From positions 1 through 64,000 of the forward strand of contig DATKND010000116.1 in the NCBI GenBank assembly GCA_035541475.1: 64,000 nt of DNA, written 5' to 3'. Of the stretch, positions 17,831 through 25,924 are shown in pieces (the first letter of the stretch is position 1; every line of letters begins with the position of its first letter). A program made the translations under genes and the position numbers. This DNA comes from DASUFZ01 sp035541475. Its GTDB lineage: Bacteria; Myxococcota_A; UBA9160; SMWR01. The notes under the pieces were generated by a model that searched no databases, was not told the origin of the DNA, and was given only the letters and a program-made list of their open reading frames with translations.

Positions 17831-17903
17831 GCACCGGGTCTAGACTTCTGAACTTCGCTCGCCTTCGGCTCGCTGCGCGCGCGGCCTGCGGCCGCGCTTG
17901 CTA
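17831..17903 (-). repeat. 3'-end repeat family A, copy 1
   Basis: Read in the sense of the minus-strand gene, it starts at the stop codon as TAGCAAGCGCGGCC and forms the hairpin GCGCGGCC-GCA-GGCCGCGC. A conserved core containing GAGCCGAAGGCGAGCGAAG and an end containing GACCCGGTGC follow. Same core at 28064, 31009 and 36970, with different hairpin arms. Confidence 0.75.
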
Positions 17904-18791
17904 CCCGAGCACCAGCAGCCGCCCGCCGCGCGCGAGCACCTGATCGTCGACCGTGACCCGCCGCGCGCGGGAGAGCAGCTCCTGCACGTCGCGCCCGATC
18001 GCCTCGCCGGGCTCCATGCCGAGCGCCCGCTCGGCGGCGCCGTTGATCAGCGCGACGGCGCCGGCGCGGTCGGTCAGCACGAGGCCGAGCGGCAGCTGGC
18101 GCAGCAGCTCGCGTTGCGGGAAGGGCAGCAGGTCGAGCAGGCTCCCACCGAGGAAGGCCTCGCGCATCACCAGCAGGGCCGCGCCGAGCAGCACCGGGTG
18201 CGCGTCGTAGGGCCATTGCAGCCAGCCGCCGCGGTAGAGCGTGCCTCCGATCATCGCGGCCATCGGCACGAGCGCGACGATCAGCGAGCGCATCGTGCGC
18301 CGCGCGTCGCGCCGGTGGACCGCCGTCACCGCGAGGATCGCGCACCCGAGCGCGCAGAGCGCCTGATGATAGGTCGTGACGATGAACCAGAGCGGGCCGT
18401 GCACATTGTCGGCGCCCTCGACCGTAACCAGGAAGAGGCTCCCGTATCCGGTGCTCCACAAGAGCGGATAGACGCAGAGCGCCGGCGCGAGCAGCAGCAC
18501 CGGGAACCAGGGCACGCGGCGCGCGATCTCGAGGCCCGCGACCTGCGCGCAGAAGCCGAGCCAGAGCGGAGCCAGCGCCAGCGAGCCGATGTACTTGATG
18601 CGGTCGCCGATGCGCTCCGACGCGAAACCCCGCACGATGAGCCATTCGCCGAACGCCACGATCAGCACGCACAGACACAGCATCACGAGCGTGCGGCGCC
18701 CGCGCGTCGAGGGATCGCGCTGCGCGATCGCGCTCGCGATCGCGATCGCGAGCAGCATCGAGAGCTCGAGCGGCAGCGAGAGCAACCTCAT
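17901..18791 (-). CDS. 7TM-PAS membrane sensor without kinase domain (paralogue 2)
   Basis: A 296-residue protein with seven predicted N-terminal helices (about residues 1-205) resembling the 7TM sensory region found in front of histidine kinases. A PAS-like domain follows (LPLGLVLTDRAGAVALINGAAERALGMEPGEAIG, about 220-265), and then the chain ends. No HisKA, HATPase, GGDEF or other output domain follows. Its ATG overlaps the stop of the upstream paralogue (ATGA). The stop codon opens a family A repeat. Probable role: membrane sensing module acting on a partner encoded elsewhere. A truncated kinase is the alternative. Confidence 0.7.
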   Translation of the reverse strand: MRLLSLPLELSMLLAIAIASAIAQRDPSTRGRRTLVMLCLCVLIVAFGEWLIVRGFASERIGDRIKYIGSLALAPLWLGFCAQVAGLEIARRVPWFPVLLLAPALCVYPLLWSTGYGSLFLVTVEGADNVHGPLWFIVTTYHQALCALGCAILAVTAVHRRDARRTMRSLIVALVPMAAMIGGTLYRGGWLQWPYDAHPVLLGAALLVMREAFLGGSLLDLLPFPQRELLRQLPLGLVLTDRAGAVALINGAAERALGMEPGEAIGRDVQELLSRARRVTVDDQVLARGGRLLVLG

Positions 18792-19699
18792 GCGGAGCTC
18801 CTCTCGGGCGGCATCTCGAGCAGCACCGCGTGACCCGCGACGCCGCCGCCGACCGCGATCGGCCAGTGCGCGCAGCGACTCTGCGGAGCGGCCTCCGCCA
18901 GCACCGCGTCGAGCGCGCGGCCGAGTGCGTCTTCGGGCGACATCCGCAGCAGCGCCTGCGCGGCGGGATTCAGGCCCGCGACCACGCCGTCTCGGTCCGT
19001 GAAGACCAGCGGACGCGGGATGTGACGTACGATCGCGTGCTCCGGCAGCGCGAGCACGTGCAGCCAGCCGCCGCTGAAGAGCGCGAAGCGGAGCGGCAGC
19101 AGCGCGGCGCAGATGAGGATCGGCGTCGGATCGATGTCGTCCCGCCCGGTCGCGAGCATGACCATGCTGGCCAGCACCGGCGCGGTGCTCGCGACGCACA
19201 CGAGCAGGCGCGGCCCGCGCTGCGCGTGCAGCCGTCGCGCGCCCGCCAGGAAGTACCAGGAGCCGAGCAATCCGAGGATCCACGAGTACGCGGCGTTCAC
19301 CCAGCCGCCGACACCTAGCACGGTGTGATCGCCCGAGGTCGACAGGAAGAAGCCGGGGGCGAAGTCGACGTAGAGCGATGCATAGAGGACGACCTGCGGC
19401 GCGGTCAGGATCGAGGGCAGATAGCGGCGCCAGCGCACCAGCGGATGGTTCGCGGCCAGCAGGCCGAGGCTGAACCACAGGGCGGGAATCGGGATCGCGC
19501 CGAGCATCGCGATGCGCTGCGCTTGCCGCAGGCACACGATGCCCTCGGCGTGCGCGAGCACGCCGACGGTCCACGCAAAGACGCCGAGCGACAAACCGAC
19601 GAAGGCGCGCCGCCCCGAAGCCGCGCCTTCCTCCTGCCACGCGCCGAGACAGAGCCAGAAGGACATCAGGGCGGTCAGCTCGAGAAGCTGCGCGTACAC
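18788..19699 (-). CDS. 7TM-PAS membrane sensor without kinase domain (paralogue 1)
   Basis: A 303-residue protein of the same layout as the next gene: seven hydrophobic helices (about residues 1-210), then a PAS-type segment (RHIPRPLVFTDRDGVVAGLNPAAQALLRMSPEDALG, about 225-265) and a short tail. I chose a GTG at 19699, preceded by GGAGG, because it begins right at the first helix; the open frame extends upstream with non-coding-like residues. The tandem pair shows low but clear similarity in layout and PAS motif, which points to an old duplication. The absence of any output domain in both copies argues against random truncation. Confidence 0.7.
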   Translation of the reverse strand: MYAQLLELTALMSFWLCLGAWQEEGAASGRRAFVGLSLGVFAWTVGVLAHAEGIVCLRQAQRIAMLGAIPIPALWFSLGLLAANHPLVRWRRYLPSILTAPQVVLYASLYVDFAPGFFLSTSGDHTVLGVGGWVNAAYSWILGLLGSWYFLAGARRLHAQRGPRLLVCVASTAPVLASMVMLATGRDDIDPTPILICAALLPLRFALFSGGWLHVLALPEHAIVRHIPRPLVFTDRDGVVAGLNPAAQALLRMSPEDALGRALDAVLAEAAPQSRCAHWPIAVGGGVAGHAVLLEMPPERSSA

Positions 19700-19787
19700 G
19701 GGCGTCCTCCGCTCCGCCTCGTGGAATCGACGCGTCCGCGCCCCGGGATGAGGGAAAAAAACGGCATTTCCCCGCGGTGTGTCGCGG

Positions 19788-19793
19788 TACTCT
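19788..19793 (+). promoter_or_regulatory. Leaderless -10 box of the lipid kinase gene
   Basis: TACTCT ends six bases before the GTG at 19800, leaving no room for a ribosome binding site. No GGCC in the spacer. Confidence 0.5.
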
Positions 19794-19799
19794 CGATTC

Positions 19800-20729
19800 G
19801 TGGCGCAGCGGACCCTGGTGGTCGTGAATCCGCATAGCCGCGGCGGCGCGACCGGCCGGCGCTGGCCGGCGCTCGCCACGCGCGTCCGCTCCGTGCTCGG
19901 CCCGGTCGAGATCGAGATGACGCGCGGACCGCGCGACGCCGAGCGCCTCGCGCGCGAGGGCGTGCGGGCGGGCGTCGAGCGGCTCGTCGTCGCGGGCGGC
20001 GATGGCACCTTGTCCGAGGTGGCAGGCGGGTTGCTCGGGGCCGGGCTCGCCGAGTATGCCGACATCGGGGTACTGCCGCTCGGGACCGGCAGCGACTACG
20101 CGCGGAGCCTAGGCCTGCCGCGCGAGATCGACGCCGCGCTCGCGTGCATCGCGGCGGGCGCGACGCGCCGCGTGGACGCGGGGCGCGCGCGCTTCTGTGG
20201 ATCCCGCGGCGAGGAGCGCGTCGCCTGGTTCGCGAACGTCGCGAGCTTCGGCATCAGCAGCCTCGTCGACGAAATCGTGAGCCGCACGCCGCGTTGGCTC
20301 GGTGACACCGCCGCGTTCCTGATCGGCGCGCTCGTCGCGATCGTGCGCTACCGCAGCGAGCGCGTCGCGCTGCGCGTCGACGGCGAGCTCATCCACGACG
20401 CCCCGCTCGTGCTCGCGACCGGCGCGAACGGCCGTTGGTTCGGCGCGGGCATGCAGGTCGCGCCGGAGGCTGTGCTCGACGACGGACTCCTCGACGTCGT
20501 CGTGGTGCGCGGGCTCTCGAGGCCTGCGCTGCTCGTGAAGCTCCGCACGATCTACTCGGGAACCCATCTCCAGGATCCGGCGGTGCGCTTCGCTCGCGGG
20601 CGCGTGATCGAGGCCGACGCGCCGCAAGGCTGCGTCCCGCTCGAGCTCGATGGAGAGCCGCGGGGCTTCCTGCCCGCTCGCCTCGATGTGATGCCGGGCG
20701 CGCTGCGCGTCGTCGCACCGCCGGCGTGA
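19800..20729 (+). CDS. Diacylglycerol kinase-family lipid kinase (YegS/DagK-like)
   Basis: A 309-residue ATP-dependent lipid kinase that phosphorylates diacylglycerol, ceramide or sphingosine-like lipids at the inner membrane. Motifs are VVVNPHSRGGATGR at the N-terminus, the nucleotide-binding VVAGGDGTLSEVAGG, IGVLPLGTGSDYARSLG and, in the C-terminal beta domain, APEAVLDDGLLDVVVV. Likely start is GTG at 19800, seven bases after a TACTCT -10. An in-frame start at 19779 overlaps that box. The stop overlaps the next start by 4 bp (GTGA), so it is coupled to the queuosine-salvage gene although no shared pathway is known. Confidence 0.88.
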   Translation: MAQRTLVVVNPHSRGGATGRRWPALATRVRSVLGPVEIEMTRGPRDAERLAREGVRAGVERLVVAGGDGTLSEVAGGLLGAGLAEYADIGVLPLGTGSDYARSLGLPREIDAALACIAAGATRRVDAGRARFCGSRGEERVAWFANVASFGISSLVDEIVSRTPRWLGDTAAFLIGALVAIVRYRSERVALRVDGELIHDAPLVLATGANGRWFGAGMQVAPEAVLDDGLLDVVVVRGLSRPALLVKLRTIYSGTHLQDPAVRFARGRVIEADAPQGCVPLELDGEPRGFLPARLDVMPGALRVVAPPA

Positions 20730-21700
20730 GCGACTTCTTCGACGGCATCCGATCCGCCGCGGCGCGCGTGGCGGAGCGGTCACGCCACGTCCGCATCGAC
20801 GACGCGGGGCTCGCGGCGCTCTGCCGCCGGCTCGCCGCCGAGCCCGAGCCGCAGACCGCGAGCGATCCGGTGCAGCGACCGTTCGCGGACCCGGCCCACA
20901 CGCTCGCCTTCGTCGTCACGCTCGACGCGATCAACTTCGGCTCCGGCTGGTTCCCGCACCTGCGCAAGCCGGGCGGCCGCTCCGGCTACTTCACCATCGC
21001 GAGCGCGCTGCGCGCTCGCTTCGAGGCGCACGGGCCCTGGGGCAGTGCCGAGCTCCAGGAGCTCACGCAGGAGGAGTGCGCTCGCGTGTTCGGCCAGGAG
21101 ACGCGCCGCGGCGGCGAGTCGAGTCCGGCCGAAGAGCTGATGGCTCTGTATGCGCGCGCTCTCCGGGATCTCGGGCGTTTCCTCGACGCCCGCTTCGGCG
21201 GTCGCTTCGAGCGTCTCGTCGAAGCGGCGGACAGCCGCGCCTCGGCGCTCGTGCTGCTGCTCGCGGAGATGCCCTTCTACCGCGACGTGTCGCGCTACGC
21301 CGGCTTCGACGTGCCCTTCTACAAGCGCGCGCAGATCACCGTCTCGGATCTCGCGAACGCTTTCGGCGGAGAGGGTCCGGGCCGCTTCGAGGACCGCGCC
21401 GGGCTCACGATGTTCGCCGACAACCTCGTCCCGCACGTGCTGCGGCTCGAGGGCGCGCTCGCGTACCGGGAAGAGCTCGTGCAGCGGATCGAGGCGGAGC
21501 AGGAGATTCCAGCGGGTAGCGAGGAGGAAGTCGAGCTGCGCGCGTGCGCTCTGCACGTAGTCGAGCTCTGCGTCGCGGAGCTCCGCAAGCTCGGGGTCGA
21601 GGCGAGCGCGGAGAGCCTCGATCACCGGCTCTGGTTCCGCGGACAGCGCCCCGAGTTCAAGGCGCGTCCGCGCCACCGAACGCGCTCGGTCTTCTACTGA
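20726..21700 (+). CDS. Qng1/DUF2419-like queuosine salvage protein
   Basis: A 324-residue member of the queuosine 5'-phosphate N-glycosylase/hydrolase family (DUF2419, C9orf64-like), which frees queuine from salvaged queuosine for tRNA modification. Family motifs seen are DAINFGSGWFPHL, GYFTIASALR, PFYKRAQITVSDLANAF and LTMFADNLVPHVLRLEG, the last carrying conserved Asp/Asn of the active site. The family is best known from eukaryotes, with a patchy bacterial distribution. GTG start, 4-bp overlap with the lipid kinase. The C-terminus is convergent with and overlaps the PheC-AroQ gene by 7 bp. No queuosine transporter or tgt is in view. Confidence 0.82.
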   Translation: MSDFFDGIRSAAARVAERSRHVRIDDAGLAALCRRLAAEPEPQTASDPVQRPFADPAHTLAFVVTLDAINFGSGWFPHLRKPGGRSGYFTIASALRARFEAHGPWGSAELQELTQEECARVFGQETRRGGESSPAEELMALYARALRDLGRFLDARFGGRFERLVEAADSRASALVLLLAEMPFYRDVSRYAGFDVPFYKRAQITVSDLANAFGGEGPGRFEDRAGLTMFADNLVPHVLRLEGALAYREELVQRIEAEQEIPAGSEEEVELRACALHVVELCVAELRKLGVEASAESLDHRLWFRGQRPEFKARPRHRTRSVFY

Positions 21701-23058
21701 AGAGCGCGCCTGCGCGCGGGCGTGGCGTCGCGCGCGTCGGAGCTCGCCGGCTTCGCCTCACGGCTCGCGACCAGCGCCGCGAGCGCGCCGGCGATCGCCT
21801 CTCGCGACGAGGGTGTGACCCAGGTCGTTCGGACACCGGTCGCCAACGCCTTCGCGATCCGCTCCCGATCGGTGTCGGGCGGCAGCGCCAGCACGAGCCG
21901 CGCGACGCGCGCCCCGATGCGCGAGATCGCGGGGCGCAGGGCCGTGTCGAGATCGGGCAGCGACTCTGGAGAGCTGTAGCTCGCGTCGCGCGAGACGTCG
22001 CGCTGCACCTGCCTCGCCGCCTCCATCTGCGCCTCGAAGAAGGCGCGAACCAACGGCTCGGGAGGCGGCGCGACACCGCGCGACTTCGCGTCGGCGAGCA
22101 GCGCGTTCGTCGACTCCTCGAGCACCGCGGCCTCGCGCGCCGGCGCCACCAGCGGCAGTCCATCGCGCCGCTTGGCGGCGGCGACCCACGGCATCAGCGA
22201 GAGTCGCTCGTCGATCGCGGCGACGAGCGCGGCCAACGGCTCCGCCACGCGCGGCCACGGGCCCGGACCGAGCCGCTCCCGGCGCAGGGCGTCGAGGCTG
22301 CCGTCGGCCTCGCGCTCGAGCAGCCAGCGATCGAGATCGGCGGCGAGATCGGTCGCGCCCGCCGCGACCAGGAACGCCTTGCGGTCCTGCGTGAACGGGC
22401 CGAGCCGCTTCACGTCCGGGAGCTCGTTCTCCCAGTGCGACGCCTCCGCGCTGTCGGTGAGCGCCGCATCCACCGCGCCGTCCGAGAGCGCCTTCACCAC
22501 GCCGGCGTTGTCGGGGATCGCGAGCAGGGTCGCGTGCGGGAACATCGAGCGCGCGACGCCTTCGAGGTGCCCGCCCGCGTTGACCGCGATGCGGACGGAG
22601 TCATGGTCGAGCGCTTCAACCGTCCCGAAGCGCCTCGAATCGGCAACCAGGGCGACGGCGCCCGTCTCGACGAGCGGCACGCTGAAGCTCCCCGCGACCG
22701 AGCGCGAGGGCGCGACGGTCACGCCCGACATCGCAACGTCGAAGCGACCGGCCTCGAGGTCGCGCAGCAGGGTCGGCCAACGGAAGCGCACCCACTCGAT
22801 CTCGAGACCGCGGTCGTGCGCGTAGCGCCGCGCGAGCTCGACGTCGAAGCCCTCGTAGCGAGAGGATTCGGCACTCTTCGCGACGCTGAAGGGGGCGTAG
22901 TCGCCGCTGGTCCCGACGCGCAGGGTGCCGCCGCGGGGCTTCGCCATGGCGATCGCGGGGAGCAGCACGAGCGGGAGGAGCGCCGCGAGGACCGCGGCGC
23001 GGACCCGGCCCGAGCGCCTGGCGCCTCGCCTCGCTCGCTCGTCCCTCGCCCCCGCCAT
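21694..23058 (-). CDS. Periplasmic cyclohexadienyl dehydratase (PheC-like) fused to gamma-type chorismate mutase (AroQ)
   Basis: A 454-residue two-domain protein. After a basic N-terminus and signal peptide (about 18-40, ending AMAK) comes a substrate-binding-protein fold (44-265: RVGTSGDYAPFSV, YEGFDVELARRYA, GRFDVAMSGVT), as in PheC-type dehydratases. From about 275 a secreted AroQ-gamma chorismate mutase follows (LVAAIDERLSLMPWVAAAK, GLPLVAPAREAAVLE, RAFFEAQMEAARQVQ). Together these would convert chorismate to prephenate and then phenylpyruvate in the periplasm. I start at ATG 23058; the ATG at 23073 lies inside the -10 box TATGCT. The dehydratase assignment is less certain than the mutase, because the first domain could be a plain solute-binding protein. 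Confidence 0.8.
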   Translation of the reverse strand: MAGARDERARRGARRSGRVRAAVLAALLPLVLLPAIAMAKPRGGTLRVGTSGDYAPFSVAKSAESSRYEGFDVELARRYAHDRGLEIEWVRFRWPTLLRDLEAGRFDVAMSGVTVAPSRSVAGSFSVPLVETGAVALVADSRRFGTVEALDHDSVRIAVNAGGHLEGVARSMFPHATLLAIPDNAGVVKALSDGAVDAALTDSAEASHWENELPDVKRLGPFTQDRKAFLVAAGATDLAADLDRWLLEREADGSLDALRRERLGPGPWPRVAEPLAALVAAIDERLSLMPWVAAAKRRDGLPLVAPAREAAVLEESTNALLADAKSRGVAPPPEPLVRAFFEAQMEAARQVQRDVSRDASYSSPESLPDLDTALRPAISRIGARVARLVLALPPDTDRERIAKALATGVRTTWVTPSSREAIAGALAALVASREAKPASSDARDATPARRRALQ

Positions 23059-23068
23059 CCGGGCGCGC

Positions 23069-23074
23069 AGCATA
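23069..23074 (-). promoter_or_regulatory. Near-leaderless -10 box of the PheC-AroQ gene
   Basis: TATGCT on the minus strand ends ten bases before the ATG at 23058. It is divergent from the strong promoter at 23097. Confidence 0.45.
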
Positions 23075-23096
23075 CCCCGGGCTCTCGAAGTTCTGT

Positions 23097-23125
23097 TTGA
23101 CCGCCCGCGCGCCGTGTCGTAACTT
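23097..23125 (+). promoter_or_regulatory. Sigma-70-type promoter of the cold-shock-domain gene
   Basis: TTGACC (23097-23102), a 17-bp spacer and TAACTT (23120-23125) form the best -35/-10 pair in the window. The transcript would have a leader of about 130 nt including the hairpin CCCGG-8 nt-CCGGG at 23176-23193, as in cold-shock mRNAs with structured leaders. Confidence 0.65.
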
Positions 23126-23263
23126 GCTGCGCCCGCTGGGATTCCCCCCTAGGGAGCCGGAACCCGACGCGCCGTCCCGGTGTCCACTCCGGGCCCTGCC
23201 GCAGCCAGCGCGTGCCGCAGGGAGCGGAGTCCCGCCCTGCTCCGCGACTACACGAGGTCCGCC

Positions 23264-23737
23264 ATGCTGATGATCGAAGACATCGCTCCGGGCGTCGCCG
23301 TGGTGCACAAGAACACGGGTCTCCGCTATGCGGTCGTCGACGTGAGCCAGGACGAGGTCCTGCTCTCCCCCGAGACCGACGACGGCATGCAGGACCTGAT
23401 GGTCCCGGTGTCGCTTTTCTGCGAGGAGTTCATCGCGAGCGAGCGCTACGCCGCGCCGCGTCGGCCGCGAGCGCGAGGACGTCGTCCACCGGCGGCGCGC
23501 GCGATGCCGACCGGCCCCAAGGTCCGCGGGCGCGTGAAGAAGCTCGTGCCCGAGCGCGGCTTCGGCTTCGTGCGCGGCGACGACGGCAAGGAGGTCTTCT
23601 TCCACCGCTCCGGCCTCGGGCCGAACGAGTACGACTCGCTCTCCGAGGGCGATCTCGTCGAGTACGTGGTGCAGGAGGGCCCGCGCGGTCCGCGTGCCGA
23701 GAACGTGCGCATGGTCGTCGAGGGGCAGAGCTCGTAG
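23264..23737 (+). CDS. Cold-shock-domain protein with an extra N-terminal domain
   Basis: A 157-residue protein. The C-terminal 65 residues form a cold-shock domain with RNA-binding motifs RGFGFVRGDDG (RNP1) and EVFFHRSGL (RNP2), and end in GPRAENVRMV. The first 65 residues (IAPGVAVVHKNTGLRYAVVD; ETDDGMQDLMVPVSLFCEEF) form a separate small beta-rich domain I do not recognise, joined by an arginine-proline linker. Single-stranded nucleic-acid binding is likely. ATG at 23264 lies seven bases after GAGG; a second ATG two codons on is possible. A strong promoter and a structured leader precede it. Confidence 0.82.
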   Translation: MLMIEDIAPGVAVVHKNTGLRYAVVDVSQDEVLLSPETDDGMQDLMVPVSLFCEEFIASERYAAPRRPRARGRRPPAARAMPTGPKVRGRVKKLVPERGFGFVRGDDGKEVFFHRSGLGPNEYDSLSEGDLVEYVVQEGPRGPRAENVRMVVEGQSS

Positions 23738-23753
23738 CGCTCCGCCCCTTCGG

Positions 23754-24095
23754 TCAGCCGGTCGCGCGCTTGCGAGTCCAGACGGACGGCCGGAGCCGAG
23801 CGGTCTCCTCGACGGCCTGCACCATGACCTCGGCGTTGCCCTCGCCGAGCTCGTCGAGCCCGTGACGCACGGCATCGACCGTCGACTCGACCTCGTGATC
23901 GCGCACGATCCACTCGAGCTTCAGGCAGTCGCGGCCGATCGGGTACTCGACACCGCGATAGCAGCCGTTGAGCGGCGCGCGCGGGTCGAAGATGCGGATC
24001 TCGCTCGCGCGGAAGGGACCGATCTTCGATTTGCGAAGCGCTTCGTGAACGATCGGAAAGAAATCGGACTCGACCACGACTTCGATCTTGTGCAT
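23754..24095 (-). CDS. PII-like signalling protein (GlnB/GlnK-like)
   Basis: A 113-residue protein with the PII ferredoxin-like fold pattern: KIEVVVESDFFPIVHEALRK at the start, a T-loop region ending NGCYRGVEYPI, where Tyr matches the uridylylation-site position, then LKLEWIVRDHEVESTVDAVR. The T-loop is short and lacks the usual GRQKGHTE stretch, and the B-loop is diverged, so ATP/2-oxoglutarate binding may differ from classical GlnB. The ATG follows AGGAGG. It lies 175 bp downstream of nadE on the same strand, which suggests it controls or senses NAD synthesis. Confidence 0.75.
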   Translation of the reverse strand: MHKIEVVVESDFFPIVHEALRKSKIGPFRASEIRIFDPRAPLNGCYRGVEYPIGRDCLKLEWIVRDHEVESTVDAVRHGLDELGEGNAEVMVQAVEETARLRPSVWTRKRATG

Positions 24096-24270
24096 GGGCA
24101 ACCTCCTGGATGAAGGCCCGGATGCCTTCGGCGACAGCATCAAGCGTGCCACGTGGGACCTCGGAGCAACGCGGGACTCCGCGGGCGCCGCTCGTGAGGC
24201 GACGCGCGGAGGTTCCGTGCAGATTGCAAGGCGGCCTCTCGCGAAGCGCAGGCGCGCCTGCGCCTCCGGC

Positions 24271-25911
24271 TCAGCGGCCGTAGCGCTGCACGATCGGGAG
24301 GCGGCGTCCCGAGCCGAAGGACTTGCGCGAGGTGCGAAGGACCAGCGGCGCCTGCCTGCGCTTGTACTCGTTGTGGTCGATCCGCGACAGCACGTCGCGG
24401 ACCGTCTGCGCGGTGGCGCCCGGCGGCGGGCGGATGCCCTCGAGTCCTCCGCGGCCCTCGATCGCCTGCTCGAGGATCGCGTCGAGCGCGTCGTAGGGCG
24501 GCAGATCGTCCGAGTCGAGCTGATTCGGGGCGAGCTCTGCCGACGGCGGCTTGTCGATCGTCCGCTGCGGGATCCGCAAGGCGCCCTCGTTGGCGCGACG
24601 CGCGAGCGCGTAGACGTCGCGCTTGTAGACGTCGCCGAGCACGGCGAGCCCTCCCACCATGTCGCCGTAGAGCGTGCAGTAGCCGACCGAGAGCTCGCTC
24701 TTGTTGCCCGTCGCGAGCACGAGCCGGTTCTCGGCGTTCGAGATCGCCATCAGGATCGCGCCGCGAATGCGCGCCTGGATGTTCTGCTGCGCGACTCCGT
24801 AGTCCGCCTTCGCTCCGAAGAGCTGGCGGAAGACCGCGAGGTAGGCGTCGTAGATCGGCCGGATGTCGACGCGGCGGACCTCGATGCCGAGCCGCCGACC
24901 GAGCTCCTCCGAGTCCTCGACGCTATGCGACGAGGAGAAGGGCCCCGGCATCCCGACGCCAACCACGCGATCCGGACCGAGCGCGCGCGCCGCGAGGTGG
25001 GCCGTCACGGCCGAGTCGATGCCGCCCGAGAGCCCGAGCACGGCGCCGGGCGGCAAGCCCTGCTTGCGGAAGTAGTCGCGGATGCCGAGCACGAGACCCG
25101 ACTCGAGCTGCGCGACCGCGTCCGGGTCGACCACTTCGTCTTCGGCGCAGCCGCCCGAGTCGGCCGGCAGCTCGACCATGCCGAAGGCCGTGTCGAAGAG
25201 CGGCAACGCGCCATGGACGCGCCCGCGCGCGTCGACCGCGAAGGATGCGCCGTCGAAGACGAGCTCGTCGTTTCCGCCGACCTGGTTGACGAACACGATC
25301 GGGACGCGGTGTCGCCGCGCGAGCGTCGCGAGCATGTGTCGGCGCTCCGCCGCCTTCCCGACGTGCCACGGAGAGCACGACGGATTGAAGACGAGCGACG
25401 CGCCCGCGCGCGCGAGCTCACCGACCGGGTCCTCGGCGTAGCCCATCGGATCGACCCAGGTGTCCTCGCACACCGTGAGCCCGATCGACGCGTCGCCGAG
25501 TCGCGCGGGCTCGCGGCGAGAGGCGGGCACGAAGTAGCGCTTCTCGTCGAAGACGTCGTAGGTCGGCAGCAGCGTCTTCGCCTGCGCCGCGACGCGGCGC
25601 CCGTCGGCCAGCAACACCGCGGCGTTCTCGAGATGCGCGGGGCCGACCGGCGCGCGCGGCAACACCGCGCCAACGAGGATGGCGACGCGGCGCGAGGCCG
25701 ACGCGAGCCGCTCGAGCTCGCGCATCTGATCGCGCACGAAGCCGTCGCGCTCGAGCAGGTCGAGCGGCGGATAACCGGTCAGCGCCATCTCGGGCAGCAC
25801 GACGACGTCGGCGCGCTCGGCCTCGGCCTTGGCCGCGGCCTCCTCCACGAGTCGGCGATTGCCGGCGAGGTCGCCGACCGTCGGATTCACCTGCGCGATG
25901 GCGATGCGCAC
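24271..25911 (-). CDS. nadE: Glutamine-dependent NAD+ synthetase
   Basis: A 546-residue two-domain enzyme making NAD+ from deamido-NAD+, ATP and glutamine. The N-terminal nitrilase-type amidase has the Glu-Lys-Cys triad in VVVLPEMALTGYPP, KTLLPTYDVFDEKRYF and GLTVCEDTW. The C-terminal synthetase has the P-loop VLGLSGGIDSAVTAHLA, MPGPFSSSHS, LATGNKSELSVGYCTLYGDM and the final RRQAPLVLRTSRKSFG. The GTG start lies seven bases from a TAGGCT -10 built on the stop codon of the MaoC gene, so the mRNA is probably leaderless. A PII-like gene follows downstream. Confidence 0.95.
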   Translation of the reverse strand: MRIAIAQVNPTVGDLAGNRRLVEEAAAKAEAERADVVVLPEMALTGYPPLDLLERDGFVRDQMRELERLASASRRVAILVGAVLPRAPVGPAHLENAAVLLADGRRVAAQAKTLLPTYDVFDEKRYFVPASRREPARLGDASIGLTVCEDTWVDPMGYAEDPVGELARAGASLVFNPSCSPWHVGKAAERRHMLATLARRHRVPIVFVNQVGGNDELVFDGASFAVDARGRVHGALPLFDTAFGMVELPADSGGCAEDEVVDPDAVAQLESGLVLGIRDYFRKQGLPPGAVLGLSGGIDSAVTAHLAARALGPDRVVGVGMPGPFSSSHSVEDSEELGRRLGIEVRRVDIRPIYDAYLAVFRQLFGAKADYGVAQQNIQARIRGAILMAISNAENRLVLATGNKSELSVGYCTLYGDMVGGLAVLGDVYKRDVYALARRANEGALRIPQRTIDKPPSAELAPNQLDSDDLPPYDALDAILEQAIEGRGGLEGIRPPPGATAQTVRDVLSRIDHNEYKRRQAPLVLRTSRKSFGSGRRLPIVQRYGR

Positions 25912-25918
25912 GCGGCCG

Positions 25919-25924
25919 AGCCTA
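25919..25924 (-). promoter_or_regulatory. Leaderless -10 box of nadE overlapping the MaoC stop codon
   Basis: TAGGCTCGGCCGCGTG on the minus strand: the first three bases are the TAG stop of the upstream MaoC gene, followed by GGCC and the nadE start GTG. Confidence 0.55.

Noticed and set aside
13098..17834. A 1578-codon minus-strand open frame spanning the hydrolase, M20 and aconitase genes
   Set aside because: Only the part at 13098-13961 has family motifs. The rest is antisense to two well-supported genes and is arginine/alanine/valine-rich, as expected for GC-rich complementary strands.
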